DNA from: Actinomycetes bacterium
GTDB taxonomy: Bacteria; Actinomycetota; Acidimicrobiia; Acidimicrobiales; UBA8190
DNA length: 10,033 nt
Direction of reading: 5' to 3'
Assembly: GCA_021779775.1 (NCBI GenBank)
Contig: JAJYAB010000044.1
Coordinates: forward strand, 1-10,033
Shown here in pieces: positions 1 through 7,857 of the stretch (positions within the stretch are counted from its first letter, which is position 1; each line of letters begins with the position of its first letter). The notes under the pieces were generated by a model, which was given only the letters and a program-made list of their open reading frames with translations, had not been told where the DNA came from and searched no databases. Both the position numbers and the translations under genes were made by a program.

Positions 1-907
1 CGAGGCGCCGGGGAGGCTCGACACCTGGGGTATCGGCTACGACGCGTTGGCGGCGATCAACCCGAGCCTCGTCCTCACCAGCGTCACTCCGTTCGGCCAG
101 GACGGCCCCTATGCCCACTACAAGGGTGAGGAGATCGTCTCCTACGCCATGGGTGGGCCGATGAGCAGCACGGGGTTGGACGAGCGCGAGCCCCTGAAGA
201 TGGCCGGCTCGGTCATCAGCTACCAGTGCGGGAACCTGGCAGCCACGGCCACGCTGGCGGCCGTGCTCGTCGCCGAGCAGTCGGGTGAGGGAGTCCACGT
301 CGACGTGTCGAACCTCGAGAGCCAGGAGGCGTCCATCGACCGGCGCCTGGCGTTCCTCACCGGCTTTGCCTACAACGGCGGGATGCCTGGGCGGGAGGCG
401 ACCCAGCGTCTTACCCCCGCCCCGATGGGCGTGTACCCGTGTGCAGACGGCTACGTGCAGATCATCACCATCCCGGCCTGGGTGCCGCGCATGCTTGCCA
501 CGCTCCAAGACGAGGAGATGGACCGGCTGTACGGCGACCCCGGCTGGCTGTTCAACCCGGATCTGTCGGATGCCACCGACGCCGTCTTGTACCCCTGGCT
601 CCTCGAACGGACGCGCGACGAGGCCATGCTCGCCGCCCAATCCCACGCGTGGCCCCTCACCGCGGTGAAGACCCCGGCCGATGTGGTCACCGACGCCCAC
701 TTCATCGAGCGGGGCTTCCTGGTCGACGTGGAGCACCCGGTCGCCGGACCGCTCCGCCAACCGGGAGCGCCGTTCCGCATGGCCGCCGGTTGGCAGCTGC
801 ACCGACCTGCGCCGCTCCTCGGTGAGCACAACGACGAGGTGTACCACGACCAGCTTGGGTTGACAGACGCCGAGCTCACCGAGCTGCGCGCCGCCGGCGC
901 CATCTGA
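1..907 (+). CDS. CaiB/BaiF CoA-transferase, A-type (5'-truncated)
   Basis: This is the C-terminal ~301 residues of a class III CoA-transferase, which moves CoA between carboxylic acids. The reading frame is open from base 2, so the start lies upstream of the window. Against the third CoA-transferase gene of the array, about 110 N-terminal residues are missing. Family signs are the TSVTPFGQ-GPY block (about nt 77-112), AMGGPM (about nt 148-165), the GEG-HVDVS block (about nt 285-309) and the C-terminal PLLGEHNDEVY motif. It shares the first two blocks with the third gene (2232-3518), so the two are paralogues. The segment that holds the nucleophilic Asp in formyl-CoA transferase (Asp169) reads I-S-Y-Q-C-G-N here (around nt 225-245) and contains no Asp. 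It may therefore be a structural or non-catalytic subunit, which is inference. The next CoA-transferase gene starts 20 nt downstream. Family assignment is firm; the substrate is unknown. Confidence 0.93.
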   Translation, partial: EAPGRLDTWGIGYDALAAINPSLVLTSVTPFGQDGPYAHYKGEEIVSYAMGGPMSSTGLDEREPLKMAGSVISYQCGNLAATATLAAVLVAEQSGEGVHVDVSNLESQEASIDRRLAFLTGFAYNGGMPGREATQRLTPAPMGVYPCADGYVQIITIPAWVPRMLATLQDEEMDRLYGDPGWLFNPDLSDATDAVLYPWLLERTRDEAMLAAQSHAWPLTAVKTPADVVTDAHFIERGFLVDVEHPVAGPLRQPGAPFRMAAGWQLHRPAPLLGEHNDEVYHDQLGLTDAELTELRAAGAI

Positions 908-927
908 GCCGAGACGAGGAGATTGCC

Positions 928-2235
928 ATGGCGCGACTGCCGCTCGAAGGCGTCCGGGTCCTCGACCTCACGGTCGTGTGGTCGGGGCCCTATTGCACGA
1001 TGCTCCTCGGCGACCTGGGCGCGGAGGTCATCAGGCTCGAGAACCCGTATCTGTTCCCGTCCAGCACGAAGGGCTTCGCTCCCCGTGTCACCAAGGAGAT
1101 GGTGGAGTCGCTGGGGCCGATCGTGGGCGCCTTCCCGGACCGTGACCCCGGCGAGCGGCCGTGGAACCGCCACGCCATGTTCAATTGCCACGCCCGGGGC
1201 AAGCGCATGGCAACCCTCGACCTGTCCAAGGAGTCGGGTCGTGAGGCTTTCTTGCGCCTCGTCGACGTCGCCGACGTGCTGGTCGAGAACAACGCTGCCC
1301 GGGTGCTGGACAAGCTCGGCATCGGGTGGGACGTGCTCCACGACCGCAACCCTCGCTTCATCGTGCTGCGGATGCCGCCGATGGGGCTGACCGGCCCGTA
1401 CCACGACTTCGTGGGCTTCGGCGCCCACTTCGAGGCGCTGTCGGGCCTTACCGCCGTTCGGGGGTACCGCGACACCGACCCCACCTCCACGACCTCGGTG
1501 TTCCACATGGACCCGGCTTCGGGAGCTACTGGCGCCTTCGCGGTCATGGCCGCGCTGCGTCGCCGGGAGCGGACCGGGGAGGGGACGTTCATCGAGCTGC
1601 CGCAGTCCGAGAACGTGATGCAGCAGATCGGTGAGCTGTTCGTCGACGCCGCACGTACCGGGCGCCAACACGGGCCGAGCGGCAACCGTCACCTCACCCG
1701 TGCTCCGCAGGGGTGCTACCGGTGTGCGGGCGCCGACCGTTGGGCGGTCATCTCGGTCGGGTCCGACGACGAGTGGGCTGGCCTCCGCCGGGCCATGGGC
1801 GACCCCGAGTGGGCGGACGACGAGCGCTTCGCCGCCGCCGAGGGTCGTCGGGCCGCCCACGACGAGCTCGACCAGCGGCTGACGGGGTGGACGTCGGACT
1901 TGGATCTCTACGAGGTCTTCCATCGTTGTCAGGCCCAAGGCGTGCCAGCCGGGCCGGTCCTGACCGAGGCCGATGCTTTCGGTGACCCGCACCTGCGGGC
2001 TCGGGGCTTCTTCCGTGAGAACACTGGTGCCGACACCGGTGTCCACGAGTACCCAGCGCACCTGTGGCACTGGACCGGGCCGGCGATGCGCTGGGAGCCG
2101 ATCACCGGGACGGGGTACGACAACGAGCACGTGTGGCGGGAGCTGGCTGGCCTGTCCGAAGCCGAGTACCAGCAGCTCGACGCCGACGGGCACCTGGCGT
2201 CGGGCTACCTCCATCCCGACGGCACATCGGTGTGA
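928..2235 (+). CDS. CaiB/BaiF CoA-transferase, B-type (Asp-containing)
   Basis: A complete 435-residue class III CoA-transferase, close to the usual ~400-residue family length. The ATG has a good Shine-Dalgarno (GAGGAG, 916-921) six bases upstream. The N-terminus has the family pattern GVRVLDLTVVWSGPY...LGDLGAEVIRLE, followed by a longer loop than in its neighbours (about residues 40-75). Asp195 (codon 1510-1512, in HMDPASG) sits 22 residues before the Gly of the R-T-G-E-G motif. That is the same spacing as the catalytic Asp169 of formyl-CoA transferase, so this subunit should be competent to form the aspartyl-CoA intermediate. It shares GFG...ALSG (from residue 163), RAMGDPEW and a DELD-RL--WTS motif with the fourth gene (3520-4755), marking the two as paralogues. 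Its stop overlaps the next start as GTGA. I infer it pairs with the A-type protein encoded just upstream. Substrate unknown. Confidence 0.95.
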   Translation: MARLPLEGVRVLDLTVVWSGPYCTMLLGDLGAEVIRLENPYLFPSSTKGFAPRVTKEMVESLGPIVGAFPDRDPGERPWNRHAMFNCHARGKRMATLDLSKESGREAFLRLVDVADVLVENNAARVLDKLGIGWDVLHDRNPRFIVLRMPPMGLTGPYHDFVGFGAHFEALSGLTAVRGYRDTDPTSTTSVFHMDPASGATGAFAVMAALRRRERTGEGTFIELPQSENVMQQIGELFVDAARTGRQHGPSGNRHLTRAPQGCYRCAGADRWAVISVGSDDEWAGLRRAMGDPEWADDERFAAAEGRRAAHDELDQRLTGWTSDLDLYEVFHRCQAQGVPAGPVLTEADAFGDPHLRARGFFRENTGADTGVHEYPAHLWHWTGPAMRWEPITGTGYDNEHVWRELAGLSEAEYQQLDADGHLASGYLHPDGTSV

Positions 2236-3518
2236 GCATCGCGGATCCGACCGTGGGGACAGACCGAGCGCCGGGAGCTTTGGCGCCCTACCGCGTCGTC
2301 GACTTCTCCACCTGGGCGTGGTTGACCGGGCGCATGCTCGCCGACCTCGGTGCCGACGTGGTGAAGGTGGAGCCGCCGGGCGGTGACCCCGGGCGCCGGC
2401 TTCCCCCGTTCGCCGACGACGAGCCCGGTCCCGAGCGGAGCCTGCGCTGGTGGTTCTTCAACCGGGGGAAGCGGGGCGTGACGCTCGACCTCGACACAGC
2501 CGACGGCCAGTCCCTCGCCCGCCGGCTGCTGGCGGGTGCCGACGTGATGATCGAGTCGTTCGACCCCGGGCACCTGTCCGAGCGTGGGCTGGGGTACGAC
2601 GACCTGCACCGCATCAACCCCCGCCTCGTGGTCACCTCGGTGACCCCGTTCGGTCAGACCGGCCCCTACGCGGGTTTTGCCGGGCCCGACCTCGTGCTGT
2701 CGGCGATGGGCGGACCGATGTGGCTCACCGGCGAGCCCGACCGCCCTCCGGTGCGCATCAGCGTGCCGCAGTACGAGCTGCACGGCGCGGCCGAAGCCGC
2801 GGTGGCGACCACCATCGCGTTGTACCACGCCGCGGCCACCGGCGAGGGTCAGCACGTCGACGTGTCGGCCCAGCTGGCAGCGATCCGCACGATCATGAAC
2901 GCATCGTCCTTCCCGTACCTCGAAGGCGTCGAGCTCCGCCGGCAGGGCCGCGACGTCGCCCACGGGCACGCGCGGTTCCGCATGCTGTACCGGTGCGCCG
3001 ACGGCCACGTGAGCGTGCTGCTCGCCGGTGGAGCGCTCGGGGGTCCGGTCGTCACGGCGCTGCTGCGGTGGATCGGCGAGGAGGAGGGTGTGCCCGACTG
3101 GCTCCAGGAGGTCGACTGGGTGGGCATCGACTTCGCCGAGCTGGCTGTCACCGAGGAGGGCCGCAAGTTTTTCGCCGACGTCTCCGCCCTGATCGACGCG
3201 TTCTTCGCCAAGCGCACGAAGGCAGAGCTGTACACCGAGGCCCTCGCCCGGCGGTTCCTGCTGGCGCCGGTCAACACGGTCGCTGACATCCGCGTCGACG
3301 AGCAGCTCGCGGCACGCGGGTTGTTCGTGGAGGTCGAGCATCCCGAGCGTGACGCTCCGGTGGTGTACGCCGGTCCGTGGGCCAAGCTTTCGGGAACCCC
3401 GCTGGCTGACGGGCGGCGCGCCCCGCTGGTCGGCGAGCACAACCGCGACGTCTATGTCGGCGAGCTCGGTCTGCGCACCGACGAGCTGAAGCGCCTCAAC
3501 GTCCTGGGGGTGGTGTGA
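2232..3518 (+). CDS. CaiB/BaiF CoA-transferase, A-type (lacks catalytic Asp)
   Basis: A 428-residue class III CoA-transferase. I place the start at the GTG at 2232, which overlaps the preceding TGA by four bases (GTGA). The frame stays open further upstream, but that part encodes Arg/Pro-rich sequence unlike the family and lies inside the previous gene. No clear Shine-Dalgarno precedes 2232, so translational coupling is likely. The family core begins near residue 18 (APYRVVDFSTWAWLTGRML, then GADVVKVEPPGGDPGRR). TSVTPFGQTGPY (135-146) and AMGGPM (158-163) are shared with the first gene of the array. The expected nucleophile region reads V-P-Q-Y-E-L-H-G (178-185): Glu182 falls at the ungapped Asp position and there is no Asp nearby. 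The C-terminal APLVGEHNRDVY motif is intact. It is likely a partner subunit of the following Asp-containing protein (inference), or a member of an Asp-less subfamily with different chemistry. Confidence 0.93.
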   Translation: MSIADPTVGTDRAPGALAPYRVVDFSTWAWLTGRMLADLGADVVKVEPPGGDPGRRLPPFADDEPGPERSLRWWFFNRGKRGVTLDLDTADGQSLARRLLAGADVMIESFDPGHLSERGLGYDDLHRINPRLVVTSVTPFGQTGPYAGFAGPDLVLSAMGGPMWLTGEPDRPPVRISVPQYELHGAAEAAVATTIALYHAAATGEGQHVDVSAQLAAIRTIMNASSFPYLEGVELRRQGRDVAHGHARFRMLYRCADGHVSVLLAGGALGGPVVTALLRWIGEEEGVPDWLQEVDWVGIDFAELAVTEEGRKFFADVSALIDAFFAKRTKAELYTEALARRFLLAPVNTVADIRVDEQLAARGLFVEVEHPERDAPVVYAGPWAKLSGTPLADGRRAPLVGEHNRDVYVGELGLRTDELKRLNVLGVV

Positions 3519-3519
3519 C

Positions 3520-4755
3520 ATGGATGGCGTACAAGTCTTCGAGGGCCTGAAAGTCTGGGACATGTCCTGGGTCGGGGTCGGGCCGCTGACTGCCCGCTAC
3601 CTGGCCGACTACGGCGCCACAGTGGTCAGGCTCGACTCTTCCACGCGGCCCGACGTCCTGCGGCTCACGCCTCCGTTTCGCGACGGGGTGCCCGGGATCA
3701 ACAACTCCCACTTCTACGCCGACTACAACGCCTCCAAGCTGGGCATCGGGCTCGACCTCGGCAACCCCCTCGGGCGAGAGGTCGCCCTGCGGCTCGTCGA
3801 CTGGTGCGACGTGCTGCTCGAGAGCTTCACCCCGAAGACGATGGCGGCATGGGGCATGAGCTACGCCGAGCTGCAACCGCGTAATCCCGGGATGGTCATG
3901 CTGTCCACCTGCATGCAAGGCCAGACGGGCCCCCGGCGGGATTACCGCGGCTTCGGCAACCTGATGGCCGCCCTGAGCGGCTTCTACGAGATCTGCGGGT
4001 ACTCCGACCGCGACCCGGTGCCGGTCTACGGCGCCTACACCGACTTCATATGCCAGCGGTTCGCCACCACCGCGGTGGTCGCCGCCCTCGATCATCGCCG
4101 CCGCACCGGAGAGGGCCAGCATATCGACCTGTCCCAGTACGAGGCCGCTGTCCAGCTGCTCGGACCGGAGCTCCTCGACTACGAGCTCACCGGCCGGGTC
4201 GCCACCCGTCGAGGCAACAGCGCCGACGCGGCCTGTCCCCATGGCGTCTACCCGACCCGGCCGGTACGGGAGCACGAGGGGTGGATCGCCATCGCCTGCG
4301 AGACCGACGGGCACTGGCGGGCGCTTTGCCGGGCGATGGGCGACCCCGACTGGACGAACGATCCTCGCTGGTCGACCTTCGTCGGGCGCAAGGCGGCTGA
4401 GGACGAGCTCGACGGCCGCCTGGCGGAATGGACGTCGCAGTGGGAGCAGGACGCGCTCTTCGCCGCCTTGGCGCCGGCGGTGCCTGCCGGCATGGTGCCC
4501 GACCAGACCGGCCTGCCCCTCGACGCCCAGGTGCGCCACCGCGGCTACTACGTCACCCTGGAGCACACCGAGATGGGCACGGTTCCCTACGACGGGTTGC
4601 AAGCCCATCTGTCACGTACACCGGGCCGGCTGACCAAGGCGGCGCCCTGCGTCGGTGAGGACAGCTACACGGTGCTGGCGGACCTGCTCGGCATGGACGA
4701 GGACGAGATCGCCGATCTGCTCGCCGCCGAGGCGGTGGAGATCACCGGCGGCTGA
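3520..4755 (+). CDS. CaiB/BaiF CoA-transferase, B-type (Asp-containing)
   Basis: A 411-residue class III CoA-transferase. The ATG lies one base after the previous stop, and a G-rich ribosome-binding site (GGGGGTGG, 3506-3513) sits inside the end of that gene, so the two are almost certainly co-translated. Asp175 (codon 4042-4044, in AYTDFICQRF) matches the spacing of formyl-CoA transferase Asp169 relative to the following RRRTGEGQHIDLS motif, so the catalytic residue is present. GFG (144-146), ALSGF, RAMGDPDW and DELDGRLAEWTS are shared with the second gene of the array (928-2235). One departure from the family is the usual V-K-[VL]-E at the end of the first Rossmann strand, which here reads VVRLDSSTRPD, with Asp replacing Glu. 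The C-terminus keeps C-VGEDSYTVL in place of the common LGEH motif. I infer it is the catalytic half of a second heteromeric CoA-transferase, encoded with the preceding gene. Substrate unknown. Confidence 0.94.
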   Translation: MDGVQVFEGLKVWDMSWVGVGPLTARYLADYGATVVRLDSSTRPDVLRLTPPFRDGVPGINNSHFYADYNASKLGIGLDLGNPLGREVALRLVDWCDVLLESFTPKTMAAWGMSYAELQPRNPGMVMLSTCMQGQTGPRRDYRGFGNLMAALSGFYEICGYSDRDPVPVYGAYTDFICQRFATTAVVAALDHRRRTGEGQHIDLSQYEAAVQLLGPELLDYELTGRVATRRGNSADAACPHGVYPTRPVREHEGWIAIACETDGHWRALCRAMGDPDWTNDPRWSTFVGRKAAEDELDGRLAEWTSQWEQDALFAALAPAVPAGMVPDQTGLPLDAQVRHRGYYVTLEHTEMGTVPYDGLQAHLSRTPGRLTKAAPCVGEDSYTVLADLLGMDEDEIADLLAAEAVEITGG

Positions 4756-4791
4756 TCCCTGGTGGACCGGTGAGGAAGGGATGAGGACGAC

Positions 4792-6342
4792 GTGAACCTG
4801 GCGATGCTGCTGGACATCCCTGCCATGATCGTCGACGAGCAGCGAGCGCTCGTCGACGGGGGCGACGAGCGCACCTATGCAGACCTGCGGGCAGCGGTTG
4901 CCCGGTCCACTGGCCTGCTGGCAGGCCTGGGCGTGGGGCCCGGCGACCGGGTTGCCATCGTGTCGACCAACCGCAGCGAGCTGGTCGAGGTCGTGTTCGC
5001 AGCGGCAGCCCGGGGTGCGACGGCGGTGCCCATGAACTACCGGGCCAGGACCGGCGAGCTGTCGCACCTCCTGTCGGACTCCGGCGCGAAGGTGCTGTTC
5101 ACGGAGCGCCGCTACCTCGACGCGGTCGGGGCAGTGCGTCCCGGCCATCTCGCCGACGTGCTGGTGCTCGACGACCCCGACGGCTACCCGAGCGCCCGCG
5201 ACGGGGCCGACCCGGACGACGCCATCGCCGACGTGGACGACGACGAGCTCGCCGTGCTCCTCTACACGAGTGGCACGACCGCGCAGCCCAAGGGTGTGAT
5301 GCTCACCCACGGATCGCTCAGCGGCTATGTGATGTCGAGAAACGACGCCGCTGACGGCACCACGGACGGTGTCTCGCTGCTGTCGGCCCCGCTGTACCAC
5401 ATCGCCGGACTGACGTCGCTGCTCAACGCCCTGTACATCGGCCGGACCACGTTGCTGCTCGGGCAATTCGAGCCGGGTGCCTGGCTCGATGCCGTCGAGC
5501 GCCACCGGGTCACCCATGCCTTCTTGGTGCCGACCATGCTCGCCCGGCTGCTCGACCACCCGCATATCGCCGCCGCGGATCTGTCGAGCCTGGAGGCAGT
5601 CACCTACGGGGCCGCACCCATGCCCCCGGCGGTCATCCGCCGGGGGCTGGAGACGTTCCCGAAGACCGTGTCCTGGTCGGGGTCCTACGGCCAGACCGAG
5701 ACGACTTCCACCGTTGCCGTGCTCGGACCCGACGACCACGAGATGGAAGGCAGCCCCGAGGAGATCGAGACCCGGTGGCGGCGGCTGTCGTCGGTGGGCC
5801 GCCCCCTCGACGATGTCGAGCTGCGGGTGGTCGACACGGCCGGCCGGACGCTCGGCGCCGGCCAGGTGGGTGAGGTGCAGTTGCGGACCGTCCGGGCCAT
5901 GCAGGGATATTGGGGCGCCCAGGAGAAGACCCGGGTCACGCTCGACGAAGCGGGCTGGGTGCACACCGGCGACCTCGGCTACCTCGACGCCGGTGGTTAC
6001 CTGTTCCTGACTGGTCGAGCCGGCGACCTGATCATCCGAGGTGGTGAGAACGTCGCGCCGGAGGAGGTCGAAGCAGTCTTGTACGAGCATTCCGGGGTGG
6101 CCGAGGCGGCGGCGGTAGGCGTGCCGGACGACACGTGGGGCGAGCGGGTGGTCGCCGCGGTCGTGGTTCGGGAAGAGAGTGACGTGTCGGCGCAGGAGCT
6201 GGTCCGCTTCTGCGCCGACCGGCTCGCACCGTTCAAGCGCCCTGAGCAGGTCGTGGTTCTCGACGAGCTTCCTCGCACCAGCACCGGCAAGGTGGTCAGG
6301 CGCGATCTGCTCCCCCTGGTCCTGGCGGCGTTGCACGGCTGA
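4792..6342 (+). CDS. Class I acyl-CoA synthetase (AMP-forming, FadD-like)
   Basis: A 516-residue member of the ANL (adenylate-forming) superfamily, of typical length. It converts a carboxylic acid to its CoA thioester through an acyl-adenylate, using ATP. All core motifs are visible: the phosphate-binding loop YTSGTT (158-163) followed by PKG (166-168), YGAAPMP (272-278), YGQTETT (from 299), HTGDLG with the ATP-ribose-binding Asp394, the hinge region GRAGDLIIRGGEN (408-420), and the C-terminal PRTSTGK with the adenylation lysine Lys500. The GTG start follows GAGGA (4783-4787) with a 4-nt spacer, and the N-terminus MNLAMLLDIPA is typical for the family. It starts 36 nt after the CoA-transferase array, with no terminator seen between. 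It probably activates the pathway's entry acid, or a side-chain acid, while the CoA-transferases act on downstream acids. Chain length and substrate class (fatty, aromatic or steroid acid) cannot be read from the sequence. Confidence 0.96.
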   Translation: MNLAMLLDIPAMIVDEQRALVDGGDERTYADLRAAVARSTGLLAGLGVGPGDRVAIVSTNRSELVEVVFAAAARGATAVPMNYRARTGELSHLLSDSGAKVLFTERRYLDAVGAVRPGHLADVLVLDDPDGYPSARDGADPDDAIADVDDDELAVLLYTSGTTAQPKGVMLTHGSLSGYVMSRNDAADGTTDGVSLLSAPLYHIAGLTSLLNALYIGRTTLLLGQFEPGAWLDAVERHRVTHAFLVPTMLARLLDHPHIAAADLSSLEAVTYGAAPMPPAVIRRGLETFPKTVSWSGSYGQTETTSTVAVLGPDDHEMEGSPEEIETRWRRLSSVGRPLDDVELRVVDTAGRTLGAGQVGEVQLRTVRAMQGYWGAQEKTRVTLDEAGWVHTGDLGYLDAGGYLFLTGRAGDLIIRGGENVAPEEVEAVLYEHSGVAEAAAVGVPDDTWGERVVAAVVVREESDVSAQELVRFCADRLAPFKRPEQVVVLDELPRTSTGKVVRRDLLPLVLAALHG

Positions 6343-6360
6343 GGTGACGGCCCCGACGGC

Positions 6361-6387
6361 ATGCTGGTGACGACGGCGCGTCGATGA
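6361..6387 (+). other. Possible 8-codon leader mini-ORF overlapping the next start
   Basis: An ATG at 6361 opens an eight-codon frame (M-L-V-T-T-A-R-R) whose TGA overlaps the amidohydrolase ATG as ATGA (6384-6387). A strong Shine-Dalgarno-like GAGGTGA sits at 6341-6347, but 13 nt before this ATG, which is longer than ideal. No clear ribosome-binding site directly precedes 6384. Translation of this short frame could deliver ribosomes to the amidohydrolase start. It may equally be chance. Confidence 0.25.
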
Positions 6388-7829
6388 GGCCGGAACGTCT
6401 CGCGCTGGCGGGGATGGTCCGCACGCTCGATCCGTCCCGGCCGATTGCCGGGGGGGTCGTCGCTGACGGCGGTTGCATCACCGAGCTCACTGCCGCACCC
6501 GGCGCCTTGCACCTGCCGGCTGGCGCGGTCGTCGTGCCGGGGTTCGAGGATCCTCATGTCCACCTGCTGGCCATGGCAGCCGGCCGCCGTTCCGTCGACT
6601 GCTCGGCGGCGGTCGCCCCCGACCTCGACGCATTCGCAGCGGTGCTGGTGGCCGGCGCCCGGCGCGGGCAGGGATGGCTACGCGCCGTGGGCTTCGACGA
6701 CGCGCTGGTGGCCGAGCGCCGCCCACCCGACCGCCATCTGCTCGACCGTGCCGTGCCGGGGCGCCCGCTGGTGGTCCACCACTCGGTCGGCGTGGTCGCT
6801 TGGTGCAACAGCGAGGCGCTTCGCCGTCTGGGTGTTGACCCCGACCGGGGCGACGGCACCGACGGTGTGGAGCGTGACCGTCACGGGCGGGCCACCGGTG
6901 CGGTAGCCGAGCGGTCACCGGTGTTGGGCGCGGTGCCTGCCCTCGACCCCGGCGACCTGCGAGCAGCGTTCGACGAGACGGCCAGCGATCTGCTGGCCGC
7001 CGGTGTCACCGCAGTCACCGATGCCACAGCGACCAACGACCAGCGTGCCGTGGATCTGCTGGCGACGTGGGCGGGGGATGCTCCCGCACCACGGGTGTCG
7101 CTGATGCTGGCAGCGACGATCGTGTCGACCGGGCCGGTCACGGACCTCAGCCCGGTCCGCCTCGGTCACGCGAAATGCATCGTCGAGGGCGACGACCCGG
7201 AAGACCTCGACGAGGTCGTAGCCCGGTGCCGGGCCCGGGGGTGGCCGGTAGCGCTCCACGTCACCGACGTGGACACCCTCGACCGGGCACTCCACGCGCT
7301 CGGCGCGTCGCCCCCGGCAAGTCGTGCCGACCGCCTCGAGCACGTGTCACTCTGCCTGCCCGAGCAGGTGGCCCAGGTCGCAGCGTCCGGCGCGGTGGTC
7401 GTCACCCACCCCGCGTTCGTGGAGCGCCGCAGGGCCAAGTACGCCGAACAGCTCAGCGACGTCGAGCACCGGTGGCTGTACCGGGTCCGCTCCCTCCTGG
7501 ACGCAGGTGTCACGGTGGCAGCAGCGTCCGACGCGCCGGTCCTCGCGGCGCGCCCGATGGAGTCGGTAGCGGCAGCTGTGGTCCGGGAGCTGAACCCCGA
7601 CGAGCGCGTCGATGCCGCCACGGCACTCGCCCTCGTCACCCGAGGCGCCGCCGCAGCGTCCGGTGACGAGGGCGGTGTGCTGCGCCTGCGCGGCCCGGCC
7701 GACTTCGTCGTGCTCGGCGCCGACCCGCTCTCCGTCGACACCGCGGATCTGGCCGCCATCCCGGTGCTGGCCACCGTGGTGGCCGGCCGGGTGGTGTACC
7801 GCTCATCCGAGCTGGCGTTCCTCGCATGA
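6384..7829 (+). CDS. Amidohydrolase, YtcJ / Amidohydrolase_3-like
   Basis: A 481-residue metal-dependent hydrolase of the amidohydrolase superfamily, somewhat shorter than typical YtcJ-type proteins. The N-terminal beta-sandwich segment (ALAGMVRTLDPSRPIAGGVV) leads into PGFEDPHVHLL, carrying the metal-binding HxH pair (His58, His60). Further candidate metal or active-site residues are Lys264 (in HAKCIVEGDD), His292 (in VALHVTDVD), His320 (in RLEHVSL) and Asp383 (in ASDAPV). This matches the strand-by-strand ligand order of the superfamily. The C-terminus closes with RGPADFVVLGADPL, the usual return to the sandwich domain. No signal peptide is seen, so it should be cytoplasmic. Members cleave amide, ester or ring C-N bonds, and the substrate here is unknown. 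It lies 41 nt after the acyl-CoA synthetase on the same strand and ends the apparent operon. Its place there suggests release of an acid that is then activated to a CoA ester (inference). Start at 6384 is preferred; the ATG at 6414 has no room for a ribosome-binding site. Confidence 0.9.
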   Translation: MRPERLALAGMVRTLDPSRPIAGGVVADGGCITELTAAPGALHLPAGAVVVPGFEDPHVHLLAMAAGRRSVDCSAAVAPDLDAFAAVLVAGARRGQGWLRAVGFDDALVAERRPPDRHLLDRAVPGRPLVVHHSVGVVAWCNSEALRRLGVDPDRGDGTDGVERDRHGRATGAVAERSPVLGAVPALDPGDLRAAFDETASDLLAAGVTAVTDATATNDQRAVDLLATWAGDAPAPRVSLMLAATIVSTGPVTDLSPVRLGHAKCIVEGDDPEDLDEVVARCRARGWPVALHVTDVDTLDRALHALGASPPASRADRLEHVSLCLPEQVAQVAASGAVVVTHPAFVERRRAKYAEQLSDVEHRWLYRVRSLLDAGVTVAAASDAPVLAARPMESVAAAVVRELNPDERVDAATALALVTRGAAAASGDEGGVLRLRGPADFVVLGADPLSVDTADLAAIPVLATVVAGRVVYRSSELAFLA

Positions 7830-7857
7830 GCTGGCGTGCCGTCGGGCGGCTGGGTCC

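Noticed and set aside
451..2214. Long open frame on the minus strand opposite the first two CoA-transferase genes
   Set aside because: High third-position GC leaves antisense frames open. The translation is Arg/Pro/Val-rich with no family motif, and the plus strand holds clear CoA-transferase genes. The same applies to minus-strand frames at 2205-3563, 3496-4608 and 4612-6336.
2064..2231. Upstream extension of the third CoA-transferase
   Set aside because: The frame is open, but the residues are Arg/Pro-rich out-of-frame readings of the second gene. The family core starts after the GTG at 2232.
7830..7857. Possible terminator between the convergent amidohydrolase and substrate-binding protein genes
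   Set aside because: Only a 4-bp stem (GCCG/CGGC, 7838-7850) with no U-tract; too weak to call.
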